Part shown: positions 48,526-57,297 of the stretch, one piece after another
How positions within the stretch are numbered: position 1 is the first letter of the stretch
Layout of the letters: every line of letters starts with the position of its first letter
Source: Nocardioides sp.
Lineage (GTDB): Bacteria > Actinomycetota > Actinomycetes > Propionibacteriales > Nocardioidaceae
Length of the DNA stretch: 64,000 nt
Direction of reading: 5' to 3'
Assembly: GCA_030698375.1 (NCBI GenBank)
Contig: JAUYLL010000112.1
Location: 29,607-93,606 of the forward strand
Translations under genes and position numbers: made by a program
The notes under the pieces: generated by a model
Seen by the model: only the letters and a program-made list of their open reading frames with translations
Told to the model about the DNA's origin: nothing
Database searches by the model: none

Positions 48526-49434
48526 TCAGCCGAGGAGGGCGGCCCGGAGCGCCCCGGTCATCCGGTCGAGGGTCGGCCGCCGGCGCGCGAGGTCGGGGTC
48601 GAGGAAGTAGTGGTCACGCCCGGGGACCACGTGGTGCTCGACGGGCACGCCCGCCGCGGCCAGCCGGCCGGCGTACGCGTCGCCCTCGGCGCGCAGCGCG
48701 TCCTGCTCGGCGGTGAGCACGAGGGCCGGCGCGAGGCCGGTGAGGTCCGGGGTGAGCAGGGGAGAGGCGTACGGCTCGGCACGTCGCTCGACGTCGGGAA
48801 AGTAGGTGGCCCGGACCAGCCGCAGCAGCCGGGCGTCGACCATGGGTTGCGAGACGGTGGCCGGCTTCTGGTCCTCGGTCACGTCGAGCGATGGGACCCC
48901 GAGCAGCTGCAGGCGCGGCGGGGAGAGACCTTGGTCGCGCAGCTGCAGGCAGGCAGACGCCGCGAGGTTGCCCCCTGCGCTGAAGCCACTGATGGCGACA
49001 CGGTCGGGGTCCACGCCGTACGCCGCCAGCTCCGGGGAGCCCGCCAGGACCCACGCGACGACGTCGGCCGCCTGTTCCTGCGCCACCGGGTAGCGGACCT
49101 GGGGTGCCGTCGCGTAGTCGACGTTGACGACGACGGCGCCGACCTCGGCGGCGACCAGCCGTGCCCACCAGTCGTCCATGCGGGGATGGCGCACGATGAA
49201 CGCGCCGCCGTGCAGGTGGACCAGCGCGGGGCGCAGGGCCGCCGTGACCTCCGACGGGTGGGGGAGGTAGACGTCGCACCGCACGTCCCCGTGCCGGGTG
49301 GGCACCCGGACCCGAGCGGGGCGGAGCACGTCGAGACCGGCGGTCCGCAGGTCGTCGCCGTACCGGACCGAGATCGGGGCTGCAGCCTGCAGCACGCGGG
49401 CGCGGAGCCACGCGCGTGCAGGAACCCGGGTCAC
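48526..49434 (-). CDS. Alpha/beta hydrolase, HSL-type esterase
   Basis: 302 residues, no signal peptide. Oxyanion motif LHGGAF (~74), nucleophile elbow GFSAGGN (~148), later Asp in LTAEQDALRAEGD and His in GRDHYF complete the triad. This is the hormone-sensitive-lipase family of carboxylesterases acting on short acyl esters. Monocistronic by spacing. Confidence 0.92.
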   Translation of the reverse strand: MTRVPARAWLRARVLQAAAPISVRYGDDLRTAGLDVLRPARVRVPTRHGDVRCDVYLPHPSEVTAALRPALVHLHGGAFIVRHPRMDDWWARLVAAEVGAVVVNVDYATAPQVRYPVAQEQAADVVAWVLAGSPELAAYGVDPDRVAISGFSAGGNLAASACLQLRDQGLSPPRLQLLGVPSLDVTEDQKPATVSQPMVDARLLRLVRATYFPDVERRAEPYASPLLTPDLTGLAPALVLTAEQDALRAEGDAYAGRLAAAGVPVEHHVVPGRDHYFLDPDLARRRPTLDRMTGALRAALLG

Positions 49435-49483
49435 GGATGGTGTTCGGTGTGACCGGGGCCGCGGACGGGTCCGCAGGCGGGCG

Positions 49484-49789
49484 TCAGCCGACGGAGACCG
49501 GGCGCAGTGCGTGGATCGACACCCCGCCGCCGAGGTGGTCGGCCATGGCGGTCATCGCGGTGGCGATGTGGTCGGTGCCCATGTGGGCGTCCATCGCGGC
49601 CTTGTCGGCCCACCGCTCGACGGTGATGAAGACGCCGGCGTTCGTCGCGGACTCGAAGAGGTCGTACGCCAGGCAGCCGGCCTCCTCGCGGGACGCCTCG
49701 GCGAGAGCGGTGAGGGCGGCGCGCATGCCCTCGATGCCGTCCTCCTTGGCGGGGATGGTGGCCACTACCTGGATTCCGTGTGCACTCAT
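49484..49789 (-). CDS. ABM-domain monooxygenase
   Basis: 101 residues, ferredoxin-like fold: IQVVATIPAKEDGIEGMRAALTAL, REEAGCLAYDLFES, VFITVERWADKAAMDAHM. Members are cofactor-free quinol monooxygenases (YgiN) or heme/lipid-related enzymes. Start ATG 49789; a further upstream ATG at 49807 adds six residues. It diverges from the luciferase-like gene over 114 bases. Confidence 0.87.
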   Translation of the reverse strand: MSAHGIQVVATIPAKEDGIEGMRAALTALAEASREEAGCLAYDLFESATNAGVFITVERWADKAAMDAHMGTDHIATAMTAMADHLGGGVSIHALRPVSVG

Positions 49790-49847
49790 GGCGGCACCGT
49801 AGGGCACCCGACCGACCCGGCGCCGGGAATGTCGTGGGGGACCGCGC

Positions 49848-49876
49848 AGTTGTAATGGTTGAACGTTGTACTATGG
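49848..49876. promoter_or_regulatory. AT-rich tandem repeat in the ABM/LLM divergent promoter
   Basis: GTTGTAA, GTTGAAC and GTTGTAC follow each other between 49849 and 49871, ending in TACTATGG, a possible -10. It stands out as the only AT-rich island in the 114-base divergent region, ~30 bases before the LLM gene start. A MarR- or TetR-type operator is possible. Confidence 0.35.
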
Positions 49877-49903
49877 AGTGATCTCGGAGAGAGGCGCATC
49901 CCC

Positions 49904-50974
49904 ATGCAGTTCGGCATCTTTACCGTCGGCGACGTCACCCCCGACCCCACCACCGGACGGTCCCCGACCGAGCACGAGCGGATCAAGGCCACGGTCGCGA
50001 TCGCGCGCAAGGCCGAGGAGGTCGGCCTGGACGTGGTGGCGGTGGGCCAGCACCACAACCCGCCGTTCGTCGCGTCGTCGCCCACCACGACGATGGCCTA
50101 CATCGCCGCGCAGACCGAGCGGATCGTGCTGTCGACGTCGACCACGTTGATCACCACCACCGACCCGGTGCGCATCGCCGAGGACTACGCCACCCTCCAG
50201 CACCTGGCCGACGGTCGCGTCGACCTGATGATGGGCCGCGGCAACACCGGCCCCGTCTACCCGTGGTTCGGCAAGGACATCCGCGACGGCATTCCACTGG
50301 CGATCGAGAGCTACCACCTGCTGCACCGGTTGTGGCGCGAGGAGGTCGTCGACTGGGAGGGCAAGTACCGGACCCCGTTGCGGGGCTTCACCGCCACTCC
50401 CCGCCCGCTCGACGGCGTGCCGCCGTTCGTGTGGCACGGGTCGATCCGCAGCCCGGAGATCGCCGAGCAGGCGGCCTACTACGGCGACGGTTTCTTCGCC
50501 AACCACATCTTTTGGCCACCGGAGCACACCGCACGGATGGTCAACCTCTACCGGCGTCGCTTCGAGCACTACGGCCACGGCAGCGCCGACCAGGCGATCG
50601 TCGGTCTCGGCGGTCAGGCCTTCATCCGGGAGCGCAGCCAGGACGCCGTCGCCGAGTTTCGTCCGTACTTCGACAACGCCCCGGTCTACGGCCACGGGCC
50701 GTCGCTGGAGGACTTCTCGGCGCAGACCCCGCTCACAGTAGGCAGTCCCGAGCAGGTCATCGAGCGGACCCTGGGCTTCCGCGAGTACGCCGGTGACTAC
50801 CAGCGCCAGCTCTTCCTCATGGATCACGCCGGGCTGCCGCTGAAGACGGTGCTCGAGCAGCTGGACCTGCTCGGCGAGAAGGTCGTGCCCGTGCTCCGAC
50901 GGGAGATGGACGCCCTGCGCCCCGCCCACGTCCCCGACGCGCCGACCCACGCCGGCCTGCGGGCCGCGGCATGA
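49904..50974 (+). CDS. LLM-class flavin-dependent oxidoreductase, CE1758 type
   Basis: 356 residues, bacterial luciferase-like barrel: MQFGIFTVGDVTPDPTTG, VAVGQHHNPPFVASSP, VDLMMGRGNTGPVYPWFG and SPEQVIERTLGFREYAGDYQRQ fit the group named for Corynebacterium CE1758, always found next to an FMN reductase. It needs reduced FMN and oxygen. Substrate unknown. ATG 49904; an upstream ATG would add 15 odd residues. Confidence 0.93.
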   Translation: MQFGIFTVGDVTPDPTTGRSPTEHERIKATVAIARKAEEVGLDVVAVGQHHNPPFVASSPTTTMAYIAAQTERIVLSTSTTLITTTDPVRIAEDYATLQHLADGRVDLMMGRGNTGPVYPWFGKDIRDGIPLAIESYHLLHRLWREEVVDWEGKYRTPLRGFTATPRPLDGVPPFVWHGSIRSPEIAEQAAYYGDGFFANHIFWPPEHTARMVNLYRRRFEHYGHGSADQAIVGLGGQAFIRERSQDAVAEFRPYFDNAPVYGHGPSLEDFSAQTPLTVGSPEQVIERTLGFREYAGDYQRQLFLMDHAGLPLKTVLEQLDLLGEKVVPVLRREMDALRPAHVPDAPTHAGLRAAA

Positions 50975-51645
50975 GCCGTGCCCCGCTCCGGGTCGTCGTC
51001 GTCAGCGCCGGACTCCGGGACCCCTCCGCGACCCGGCTCCTGGCAGACCGCATCGCCGACGCCGTCGTACGCCGGACGGGTGCGGGTGGTGCCCCGGTCG
51101 CGGTCACGCACGTGGAGCTCCGGTTGCACGCGCGGGCGCTCGCGGACCACCTGCTGACCGGCTTTCCCGCGCCGGAGCTGGCCGCAGCCATCGCCGAGGT
51201 CGCCACCGCCGACGCGGTGGTCGCGGTGACGCCGGTCTTCAGCGCGTCGTACAGCGGGCTGTTCAAGACGTTCTTCGACGTCCTCGAGCCGGGCACGCTG
51301 GACGGGGTGCCGGTCCTGGTGGCCGCGACGGCGGGGTCGGCCCGGCACTCGTTGGTGCTGGACCACGCGCTGCGGCCGTTGTTCAGCCACCTGCGCGCGG
51401 TGGTCGTCCCGACGGGCGTCTTCGCGGCCGCGGAGGACTGGGGGAGCGTGGACGACACCACGACCGCCCTCGAGCAGCGCATCGACCGTGCCGTGGACGA
51501 GCTGGCCGCCCTGCTGCGCCCGGTCGCACCGGTGCTGCACGTGGTCGGTGCCGCGCCCGCGGGCGCATCGGCCCCGTCGGCGGCCGAGGGTGAGGACCCC
51601 GAGTTCCCGGACCTGGTGCCCTTCGAGGAGCTGCTGGGCCGCTGA
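50971..51645 (+). CDS. FMN reductase, CE1759 type
   Basis: 224 residues, flavodoxin-like NADPH-dependent FMN reductase: VVVVSAGLRDPSATRLLAD (phosphate loop), TPVFSASYSGLFKTFFDVLE (flavin contact). It overlaps the LLM gene by four bases and supplies it with reduced flavin. An acidic C-terminal tail follows the fold. Confidence 0.93.
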   Translation: MSRAPLRVVVVSAGLRDPSATRLLADRIADAVVRRTGAGGAPVAVTHVELRLHARALADHLLTGFPAPELAAAIAEVATADAVVAVTPVFSASYSGLFKTFFDVLEPGTLDGVPVLVAATAGSARHSLVLDHALRPLFSHLRAVVVPTGVFAAAEDWGSVDDTTTALEQRIDRAVDELAALLRPVAPVLHVVGAAPAGASAPSAAEGEDPEFPDLVPFEELLGR

Positions 51646-51682
51646 GGCCAGTCTGTCGCCGAGGCCTGCCAGGATGGGCGTC

Positions 51683-52582
51683 ATGAAGCTCAGGCCCTCA
51701 CGGAAGGACGGCTGGACCGTCGCGGACATGCCCCGTCAGGACGGTCGTCGGTGCGTCGTCACCGGGGCCAACAGCGGCATCGGGTTCGAGGTCGCGAAGG
51801 CGCTCGCCGGTGCGGGCGCTGAGGTGGTGCTCGCCGTGCGCGACGTCGACAAGGGCGCGACCGCGGCCGCGCAGATGCCCGGGTCCACGTCCGTGGAGGC
51901 CCTGGACCTCGCCTCCCTCGCCTCGGTGCGCGCGTTCGTCGACAGGTTCGAGGGCGACATCGACGTGTTGGTCAACAACGCCGGGATCATGGCGGTCGCC
52001 GAGGGGCGCACCGAGGACGGCTTCGAGCTGCAGATCGGTACCAACCACCTCGGCCACTTCGCGCTCACCTGCCTGCTGGCCCCGCGCCTCCGCGAGCGGG
52101 TGGTCACCGTCTCCTCGAACCTGCACCGCCAGGGAGTCGTCCGGCTCGAGGACCTCAACTGGGAGGAGGGGCGCTACCAGCCGTGGGCGGCGTACGGGCA
52201 GGCCAAGCTGGCGAACCTGCTCTTCACGACCGAGTTGCAGCGGCGGCTCGACGAGAGCGGATCGCGGGTCCGTGCGACTGCGGCCCACCCCGGCTACAGC
52301 GGCACCTCTCTGCAGACCCGCACCGGCAACCCGGTCGTCAACGCCGTCTCCGCGCTGGCGAACCAGGTGGTCGCGACGCGCCCGGCGCAGGGGGCCCTCC
52401 CGGTGCTGTACGCCGCCACGGCCGACGTCCCGGGCGGCTCCTACGTCGGCCCCGACGGGCCTGGAGAGATGCGTGGCAGCCCACACCTGGTGGACCGCTC
52501 CGCAGCGGCGAAGGACACCGAGGTGGCCCGCCGGCTGTGGCAGCTCTCCGCGCGCCTCACCGGCACGGACCTCCCGGGCTGA
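51683..52582 (+). CDS. Short-chain dehydrogenase/reductase
   Basis: 299 residues. Rossmann motif TGANSGIG, NNAGIM, catalytic Ser in VVTVSSNLHR, and YGQAKLANLL (Tyr-x3-Lys). The pattern and length resemble the retinol-dehydrogenase/WWOX-like group, whose substrates in bacteria are not known. ATG 51683; an in-frame ATG at 51674 is possible. Five bases separate it from the pterin/VOC gene. Confidence 0.92.
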   Translation: MKLRPSRKDGWTVADMPRQDGRRCVVTGANSGIGFEVAKALAGAGAEVVLAVRDVDKGATAAAQMPGSTSVEALDLASLASVRAFVDRFEGDIDVLVNNAGIMAVAEGRTEDGFELQIGTNHLGHFALTCLLAPRLRERVVTVSSNLHRQGVVRLEDLNWEEGRYQPWAAYGQAKLANLLFTTELQRRLDESGSRVRATAAHPGYSGTSLQTRTGNPVVNAVSALANQVVATRPAQGALPVLYAATADVPGGSYVGPDGPGEMRGSPHLVDRSAAAKDTEVARRLWQLSARLTGTDLPG

Positions 52583-52587
52583 CGGCC

Positions 52588-53265
52588 GTGGACGAGGGCG
52601 ACGCCCTGCTTTCCCGGACCGCCGCGGGACGGGCGGCCCCGCCGTTCGCCTACCTGCTGGGTCGGTTGCACGCGGTGTGGGAGCTGGGGGACGCGACTGC
52701 CGCGGCGGGCTTCGCCGTCCGGTGCCTCGCGACGTACGCCGAGCACGGGGGCGAGGCGGACCTCGACGTGCGCGGCTCGCGGGTGCGGCTTGTGGTCGGC
52801 GCGATCGAGCGTGGGGGAGTGGCACCCGCCGACGTTCGGCTCGCCAAGGAGCTCGCGGCGCAGGCGGCCGGCGTCGGCGCGTTGGTGGTGCCCGACCCCG
52901 CGAGCGAGCTCGAGGTGGCGGTCGACGCGCTCGAGATCTCCGCCGTCCGGCCGTTCTGGCGTGCGGTCCTGGGCTACGTCGACGACGGCTCGGGGTCGCT
53001 CCGCGACCCCGAGCGACGCGGCCCCGTGGTCTGGTTCCAGCAGATGTCCGAGCCCCGGTCCGAGCGCAACCGGATCCACCTCGACGTCACGGTTGACCCC
53101 GACCACGCCCGCCCTCGGGTGGAGAAGGCGCTGGCGGCCGGCGGCCACCTGGTCGAGGACCGGTGGGCGCCGATGTTCTGGGTGCTCGCCGACGCCGAAG
53201 GCAACGAGGTGTGCGTGTGCAGCTGGGAAGGACGCGACGAGCACGAGACCGACCAGGGGGAGTGA
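52588..53265 (+). CDS. Pterin dehydratase-like plus VOC-domain fusion
   Basis: 225 residues from GTG 52588. Residues ~1-100 resemble 4a-hydroxytetrahydrobiopterin dehydratase (FAVRCLATYAEHGGEADLDVRGSRVRLVV), though the H-H-P-x-D catalytic run is reduced to E-H-G-G-E-A-D. Residues ~108-220 form a glyoxalase/VOC domain (VWFQQMSEPRSERNRIHLDVTV, WVLADAEGNEVCVC). The fusion is known in actinobacteria but its function is not. No pterin-dependent hydroxylase is near. Confidence 0.85.
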   Translation: MDEGDALLSRTAAGRAAPPFAYLLGRLHAVWELGDATAAAGFAVRCLATYAEHGGEADLDVRGSRVRLVVGAIERGGVAPADVRLAKELAAQAAGVGALVVPDPASELEVAVDALEISAVRPFWRAVLGYVDDGSGSLRDPERRGPVVWFQQMSEPRSERNRIHLDVTVDPDHARPRVEKALAAGGHLVEDRWAPMFWVLADAEGNEVCVCSWEGRDEHETDQGE

Positions 53266-53295
53266 GCCGGGGGCGTTCGGCCCCCGGCGTCCGGG

Positions 53296-53451
53296 TCAGC
53301 GCACGCGGCGGAACAGCGACCGCACGCCGCGGCCGACGGCTGCGTCCTTGCTGCTGCCGGCGCGTCCTGCGGAGCGGCCGGGCGCGCCCGTGCCGCCGCC
53401 GCTGCGGCGCCCGCCGCCACCCATCACGCGACTGAGGATGTTGGTGATCAT
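53296..53451 (-). CDS. Very small Gly/Arg-rich protein (51 residues)
   Basis: ATG 53451 is preceded by a strong GGGAGGAG site seven bases off. The product starts MITNILSRVMGGGG, continues Arg/Gly/Ser-rich (11 or more Arg) and ends SLFRRVR, so it is very basic with amphipathic ends. No signal peptide. Codon use is that of a true gene. It lies between the kinase gene (same strand, 74 bases upstream) and the convergent VOC gene. Unknown family; nucleic acid or membrane association would fit the charge. Confidence 0.6.
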   Translation of the reverse strand: MITNILSRVMGGGGRRSGGGTGAPGRSAGRAGSSKDAAVGRGVRSLFRRVR

Positions 53452-53467
53452 GGTTCTCCTCCCGGGC

Positions 53468-53482
53468 CCGGCACTGTGCCGG
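53468..53482 (-). terminator. Hairpin after the kinase gene
   Basis: CCGGC and GCCGG pair around ACTGT, between the kinase stop (53526) and the start of the small gene (53451). No T-run. It may end kinase transcription or give the small gene its own 5' stem. Confidence 0.35.
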
Positions 53483-53525
53483 ACGCTCCCCGGGGCCGTA
53501 CCCCGTCGCGGTCGGGGGATGCGCC

Positions 53526-54968
53526 TCAGACCACGCTGTCGGCGACGATGAGCCCGTCGCGCACGGTGATCTCGCGGGTCTCGCTCTGGGTGCCACCGTT
53601 GCTGGCATAGGTCAGGTCGACCCGGACGGTGCCTTCGTCCGACTCGTCGGTGCCGTTGACGGTGACCGCGTCGATCGTCGACCAGAAGCCCCGGTAGCGC
53701 CCGTAGCTGCCGACCGTCTGGCGCATGGGCTCACCCAGGACGTTCCACGCGCTCCGGGTGTCACCGGGAAGAAGTGCGTAGTAGTCCTGGACCACCTGGG
53801 CAGCGCCCGCGGGCTCGGCCTCCGGCTCGGGCTCTTGCACCGGTTCTGCGTCCGGCTCCTCCTCGGGAGGGTCCGGGGACGGCTCCGCGGCGGGGGAGGA
53901 GGTCTGATCGGGGCGCTCGCTCACGGTGTCCTCGCCCTCACCGCCGAGCAGGCCGCTCAGCAGCGCGGCCGCCAGGGCCACGCCGAGTACGCCGGCTGCG
54001 ATGACGAGCGCCGCAGCGCGCCTGCGCCGCCCGCGGCCCTCCGAAGACCCAGCCGCCGGTGCGGGTGCCATCGGCGCCGGGGTCGCGGTGGTCGTCGTCT
54101 CCGCGCCCTCATCACCGGCTGCACCGGCTCCCGCCGCGCCGAACACGGCGGTCGGTTCGTCGCCCGAGCGGCCGTCGGCGACGGCGCGCAACGCTCGCGC
54201 GGCCTCCGCCATGGAGGGCCGGGCGGCGGGGTCGGCGTCCATCATCCGGCGGATCGTCGAGGTCAGCGGACCGGCCCGCTCGGGCACGGGCGGCGGGTTG
54301 TCGGCGATGTGCACGAGCATCGCGACCGGGTTGTCCTTGGCGGGCCAGGGGGTACGTCCCTCGACCGCGGCGAAGAGCGAGGCGCCGAGCGCCCACACGT
54401 CGTCGGCCGCCGACGGCTCCGCCCCGCGGGCGAGCGCGGGGGAGAAGTAGAGCGGGGTGCCCGAGACGAGGCCCGTCTGGGTGAGCTGGTCATCACCGTC
54501 GGTCCGGGCGATGCCGAAGTCGGAGATCTTTGCGGTGTCGTCATCGGTGACGAGGATGTTCCCAGGCTTCACGTCGCGGTGGATGGTTCCGCGGGCGTGG
54601 GCGGCCGCGAGTCCCTCGGCGACCTGCGCACCGATCGCGGCGGCCCGGGACGGCTCGAGCGGACCGTCGTTGGCCAGCTGGCGCAGGGTGCGGGACGGCA
54701 GGTACTCCATGACCAGCCAGACGTGGCCGCCCTCTTCGATCGTGTCGTAGATCGCCACCACGTGCGGATGGTTCAGCGCGGCGGAGGAGCGGGCCTCGCG
54801 CAGCGCCCGGGCGAGGTGACTCGTCGACTCACCCGGCAGCCCGCCGACCTGCTTGATCGCCACCTCGCGGCCGAGCGTGCGGTCCTCGCACAGGTACACC
54901 GCGCCCATCCCGCCACGGCCGACCTCGCGCACGACGTCGTACCGGCCCGCGATGCGTTCGGGCACCAT
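53526..54968 (-). CDS. Membrane Ser/Thr protein kinase (PknB-like kinase, non-PASTA sensor)
   Basis: 480 residues. Kinase domain 1-260: P-loop VGRGGMGAV (16-24), Lys 39, H-R-D 130-132 with VKPGN, DFG 150-152, activation segment TQTGLVSGTPLYF. A Ala/Pro/Thr linker, one helix (~309-332), acidic Pro/Glu-rich stalk, then a ~100-residue outer domain (VVQDYYALLPGDTRSAW) resembling NTF2-like folds. Unlike PknB there are no PASTA repeats. It senses an unknown outside signal. GarA in this window is a possible target of such kinases. No phosphatase is adjacent. Confidence 0.93.
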   Translation of the reverse strand: MVPERIAGRYDVVREVGRGGMGAVYLCEDRTLGREVAIKQVGGLPGESTSHLARALREARSSAALNHPHVVAIYDTIEEGGHVWLVMEYLPSRTLRQLANDGPLEPSRAAAIGAQVAEGLAAAHARGTIHRDVKPGNILVTDDDTAKISDFGIARTDGDDQLTQTGLVSGTPLYFSPALARGAEPSAADDVWALGASLFAAVEGRTPWPAKDNPVAMLVHIADNPPPVPERAGPLTSTIRRMMDADPAARPSMAEAARALRAVADGRSGDEPTAVFGAAGAGAAGDEGAETTTTATPAPMAPAPAAGSSEGRGRRRRAAALVIAAGVLGVALAAALLSGLLGGEGEDTVSERPDQTSSPAAEPSPDPPEEEPDAEPVQEPEPEAEPAGAAQVVQDYYALLPGDTRSAWNVLGEPMRQTVGSYGRYRGFWSTIDAVTVNGTDESDEGTVRVDLTYASNGGTQSETREITVRDGLIVADSVV

Positions 54969-55093
54969 GCGTCCTCCTCGGTGGGGTGGGGGTCTTGGTC
55001 TCCCGTCCTGGCTACCCGCCGCGAGCGGGGGACAACCATCCCCGGCCTCGGACGCCCCGCGGCAGGGGATCGGAGGTGGGGCAGGCTGGGGTC

Positions 55094-55384
55094 ATGACTG
55101 CGTACTGGGTGAACACCGTGATGGAGATGCGCGACCCGGAGAAGGTGGCAGCGTACGCCGAGCTGGCCACTCCGGCGATCGCCGCCGCGGGCGGGCGGTT
55201 CCTCGCCCGGGGTGTTCCGGCGAAGGCCTACGAGGCCGGGCTGCTCGAGCGCCAGGTCGTCATCGTCTTCCCGTCGGTCGAGGCAGCCGTCGGGTGCTAT
55301 GAGAGCGCGGAGTACCGGGCGGCGATGGAGGCGTTGGGCGACGGCGCGGTCCGCGACCTGCGGATCAGCGAGGGCGTGGAGTGA
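55094..55384 (+). CDS. DUF1330 family protein
   Basis: 96 residues, ferredoxin-like: TAYWVNTVMEMRDPEKVAAYAELATPAIAAAGGRFLARG and VVIVFPSVEAAVGCYESAEYRAAME are hallmarks of DUF1330, a dimeric alpha/beta-barrel family without assigned reaction. ATG 55094. Overlaps the YbaK-type gene by four bases (GTGA). Confidence 0.9.
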   Translation: MTAYWVNTVMEMRDPEKVAAYAELATPAIAAAGGRFLARGVPAKAYEAGLLERQVVIVFPSVEAAVGCYESAEYRAAMEALGDGAVRDLRISEGVE

Positions 55385-55938
55385 GCACGCCCGTCCTCGG
55401 GAGCCTGGCCCTGCTGCCGTACCGGGACCGACCCGACCTCCTGGCCGACCCGGTCCAGGCGGTGCTCGATACCGACGCTGGCCTCGCGAGAGCGGCGTAC
55501 GTCGTTGCCATCGACCCCGATCTGGCCGACACCGCGGCGCTGACCGAGGCCTACGACCTGCCCGACGAGGCGTCGGCGAACTGCGTGGTCGTCCTCGGGC
55601 GGCGCGGGGAGGACGAGCGGCTCGCGGCGTGTGTGGCGCTCGCGGACTCCCGGGTCGACGTGAACAAGGCGGTGCGCAAGCGGCTCGACGTCCGAAAGTG
55701 CTCCTTCGCGCCCCAGGAGCGGGCCGTCGGGGAGACCGGCATGGAGTACGGCGGCATCACCCCGGTGGGCGTCCCGGCCGACTGGCCGGTCCTCGTGGAC
55801 CGTCGCGTCACCGAGTCCGACTGGGTCGTCCTCGGGAGCGGCCTGCGACGATCGAAGCTGGTGCTGGCCGGGTCGGCGCTCGCCGATCTGCCCGGGGCCG
55901 AGATCGGCGACTTCGCGACGGTGGTCAGCAGCGCCTGA
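55381..55938 (+). CDS. YbaK/ProX-type aminoacyl-tRNA deacylase
   Basis: 185 residues: NCVVVLGRRGEDERLAACVALADSRVDVNKAVRKRLDVRKCSF includes the conserved Lys in VNKAVRK that hydrolyses mischarged tRNA in YbaK, and GITPVGVPADWPVLVD and VVLGSGLRRSKLVL follow the fold. It likely clears misacylated tRNA (Cys-tRNA-Pro or another). Coupled to the DUF1330 gene by overlap. Confidence 0.9.
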   Translation: MSTPVLGSLALLPYRDRPDLLADPVQAVLDTDAGLARAAYVVAIDPDLADTAALTEAYDLPDEASANCVVVLGRRGEDERLAACVALADSRVDVNKAVRKRLDVRKCSFAPQERAVGETGMEYGGITPVGVPADWPVLVDRRVTESDWVVLGSGLRRSKLVLAGSALADLPGAEIGDFATVVSSA

Positions 55939-55942
55939 CTAG

Positions 55943-56476
55943 TCAGTCCGTCGGGCCGGAGGCACGGGTCCCGGCAGCGGTCCACCAGGAGCCGCCGTCA
56001 TCGCGCCAGTGGCCACCCGCGTCGACGTGCTCGTCCTCGGAGACGAGGTTCAGCAGGTCGGCGGCAGTGTGCCGGTTCCCCGTGGTCGACGCCGCGCGCA
56101 TCGCCTTCTCACCGTGCTCGGTCGACGAGTTGGGCGGGACTACGAGCAGTTGCAGGACGGCGTGGTCGGCCAGCCGCAGCGTCACCTGGTGGGTGTCGTC
56201 GTGCGGGAACGACCCGACCTTGAGGGTGCGCCCCTCGACCGCGACATGGTGGGGGCGCAGGTCCCAGTCCGGCGGCGAGTAGACCACCCGGACGACCTTG
56301 CCGACCTCGGTCGGGAAGTGGTCGACCAGGTCGGCCAGCTCCACGCCGATGTCACGGCTCTGGGGCCACCACGCGCCGTCGAGGCGGTCGACGCCGGGTC
56401 GGCCGGAGAGCTGGAGCCGGAGGGGCACGCGGGTGCCAGTCTCGGACGGGCTGGCTGCTGCGTGGGTCGTCGTCAT
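55943..56476 (-). CDS. DUF5994 family protein
   Basis: 177 residues, no signal or helix. RLQLSGRPGVDRLDGAWWPQSRDIGVELADLVDHFP and the C-terminal HWRDDGGSWW match the actinobacterial DUF5994 family, of unknown function. It converges on the YbaK gene with four bases between stops. Confidence 0.85.
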   Translation of the reverse strand: MTTTHAAASPSETGTRVPLRLQLSGRPGVDRLDGAWWPQSRDIGVELADLVDHFPTEVGKVVRVVYSPPDWDLRPHHVAVEGRTLKVGSFPHDDTHQVTLRLADHAVLQLLVVPPNSSTEHGEKAMRAASTTGNRHTAADLLNLVSEDEHVDAGGHWRDDGGSWWTAAGTRASGPTD

Positions 56477-56554
56477 GACGTTCGCCTTCGCGGTCGTCGC
56501 GGGAGTCCGAGGTGGAAGCGCCTCGACGACCTGTTGGCCCCAGTCTACGCCTGG

Positions 56555-57297
56555 TCAGGGCTGCTCCAGGTGGCGTCGCGCCTCCTCGACGACCTCGGCG
56601 GTCAGGGTGTCGAGAAGAGGGGAGTGCTCCTTCCAGCGTTGCCAGAACAGGGGAGTGGCGACGGGTGGACCCCCGAGCCGTCGGAGGCGGCCCTGCTCGA
56701 CGAGGGGCGCGACCTGCTGCGCGGGGATCATGGCCCAGCCCAGGCCCAGCTCCACCGCGCGGGCGATGTCGTGTGTGGAGGGCGCCAGGTGGCGCGACGC
56801 GCCGTGGGGCTGCACGCCCTGGTGGCGCAGCCACTCGACCTGCAGCCCGTCGCCGCGGTCGTAGTCGATCCGGGGGGTGTGTGCCAGCGCCTGGGGATCG
56901 GGCCCGTCGGGCGCCCAGCGGTCGTACCAGACCGGCGCTGCGACCGCCTCGAACGACATGCGTCCCAGGGGAGTGGCGCGGCAGCCGGCGACCGGGGCTT
57001 CCCGCGAGGTGACGGCCGCGAGGACGGTGCCGTCCTCGAGCGGCGAGGCGGTCCGGTCCTGGTCCTCTCGGTGCAGGTCCAGCTCGACGTCGTGGCGGTC
57101 GGCGACGCGAACGAGTGCGGGCAGGATCCAGGCGGCGAGCGAGTCGGAGTTGATGGCCAGGGGGAGTCGGACGTGCGCTCCGGCGTCGTCCTGGCCCAGC
57201 CCGACCCGGGCGTCGTGCTCGAGGAGGGCGTAGTGGCGGGCGAAACGCGCGACGACCCGGCCGGCGGGGGTGGCCCGGGCGGGCTTGGTCCGACGGC
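56555..57297 (-). pseudogene. lysG: lysG/argP regulator lacking its start and helix-turn-helix
   Basis: From about 57297 down to the stop at 56555 the frame reads like LysG/ArgP from residue ~52 onward: RRTKPARATPAG, LAINSDSLAAWILPAL, AAVTSREAPVAGC, ELGLGWAMIP and PLFWQRWKEHSP all align with Corynebacterium LysG. The first ~50 residues, including most of the HTH, are gone. Just upstream the frame meets a TGA (57338-57340), and no ATG or GTG occurs before 56959, in mid-domain. It can no longer act as a regulator. The other half of the scar is the lysE tail on the plus strand. Confidence 0.85.

Noticed and set aside
56555..56959. An apparently intact 134-codon gene starting at the ATG 56959
   Set aside because: The sequence upstream of that Met continues the LysG effector domain in frame, so the Met is internal to a truncated gene.
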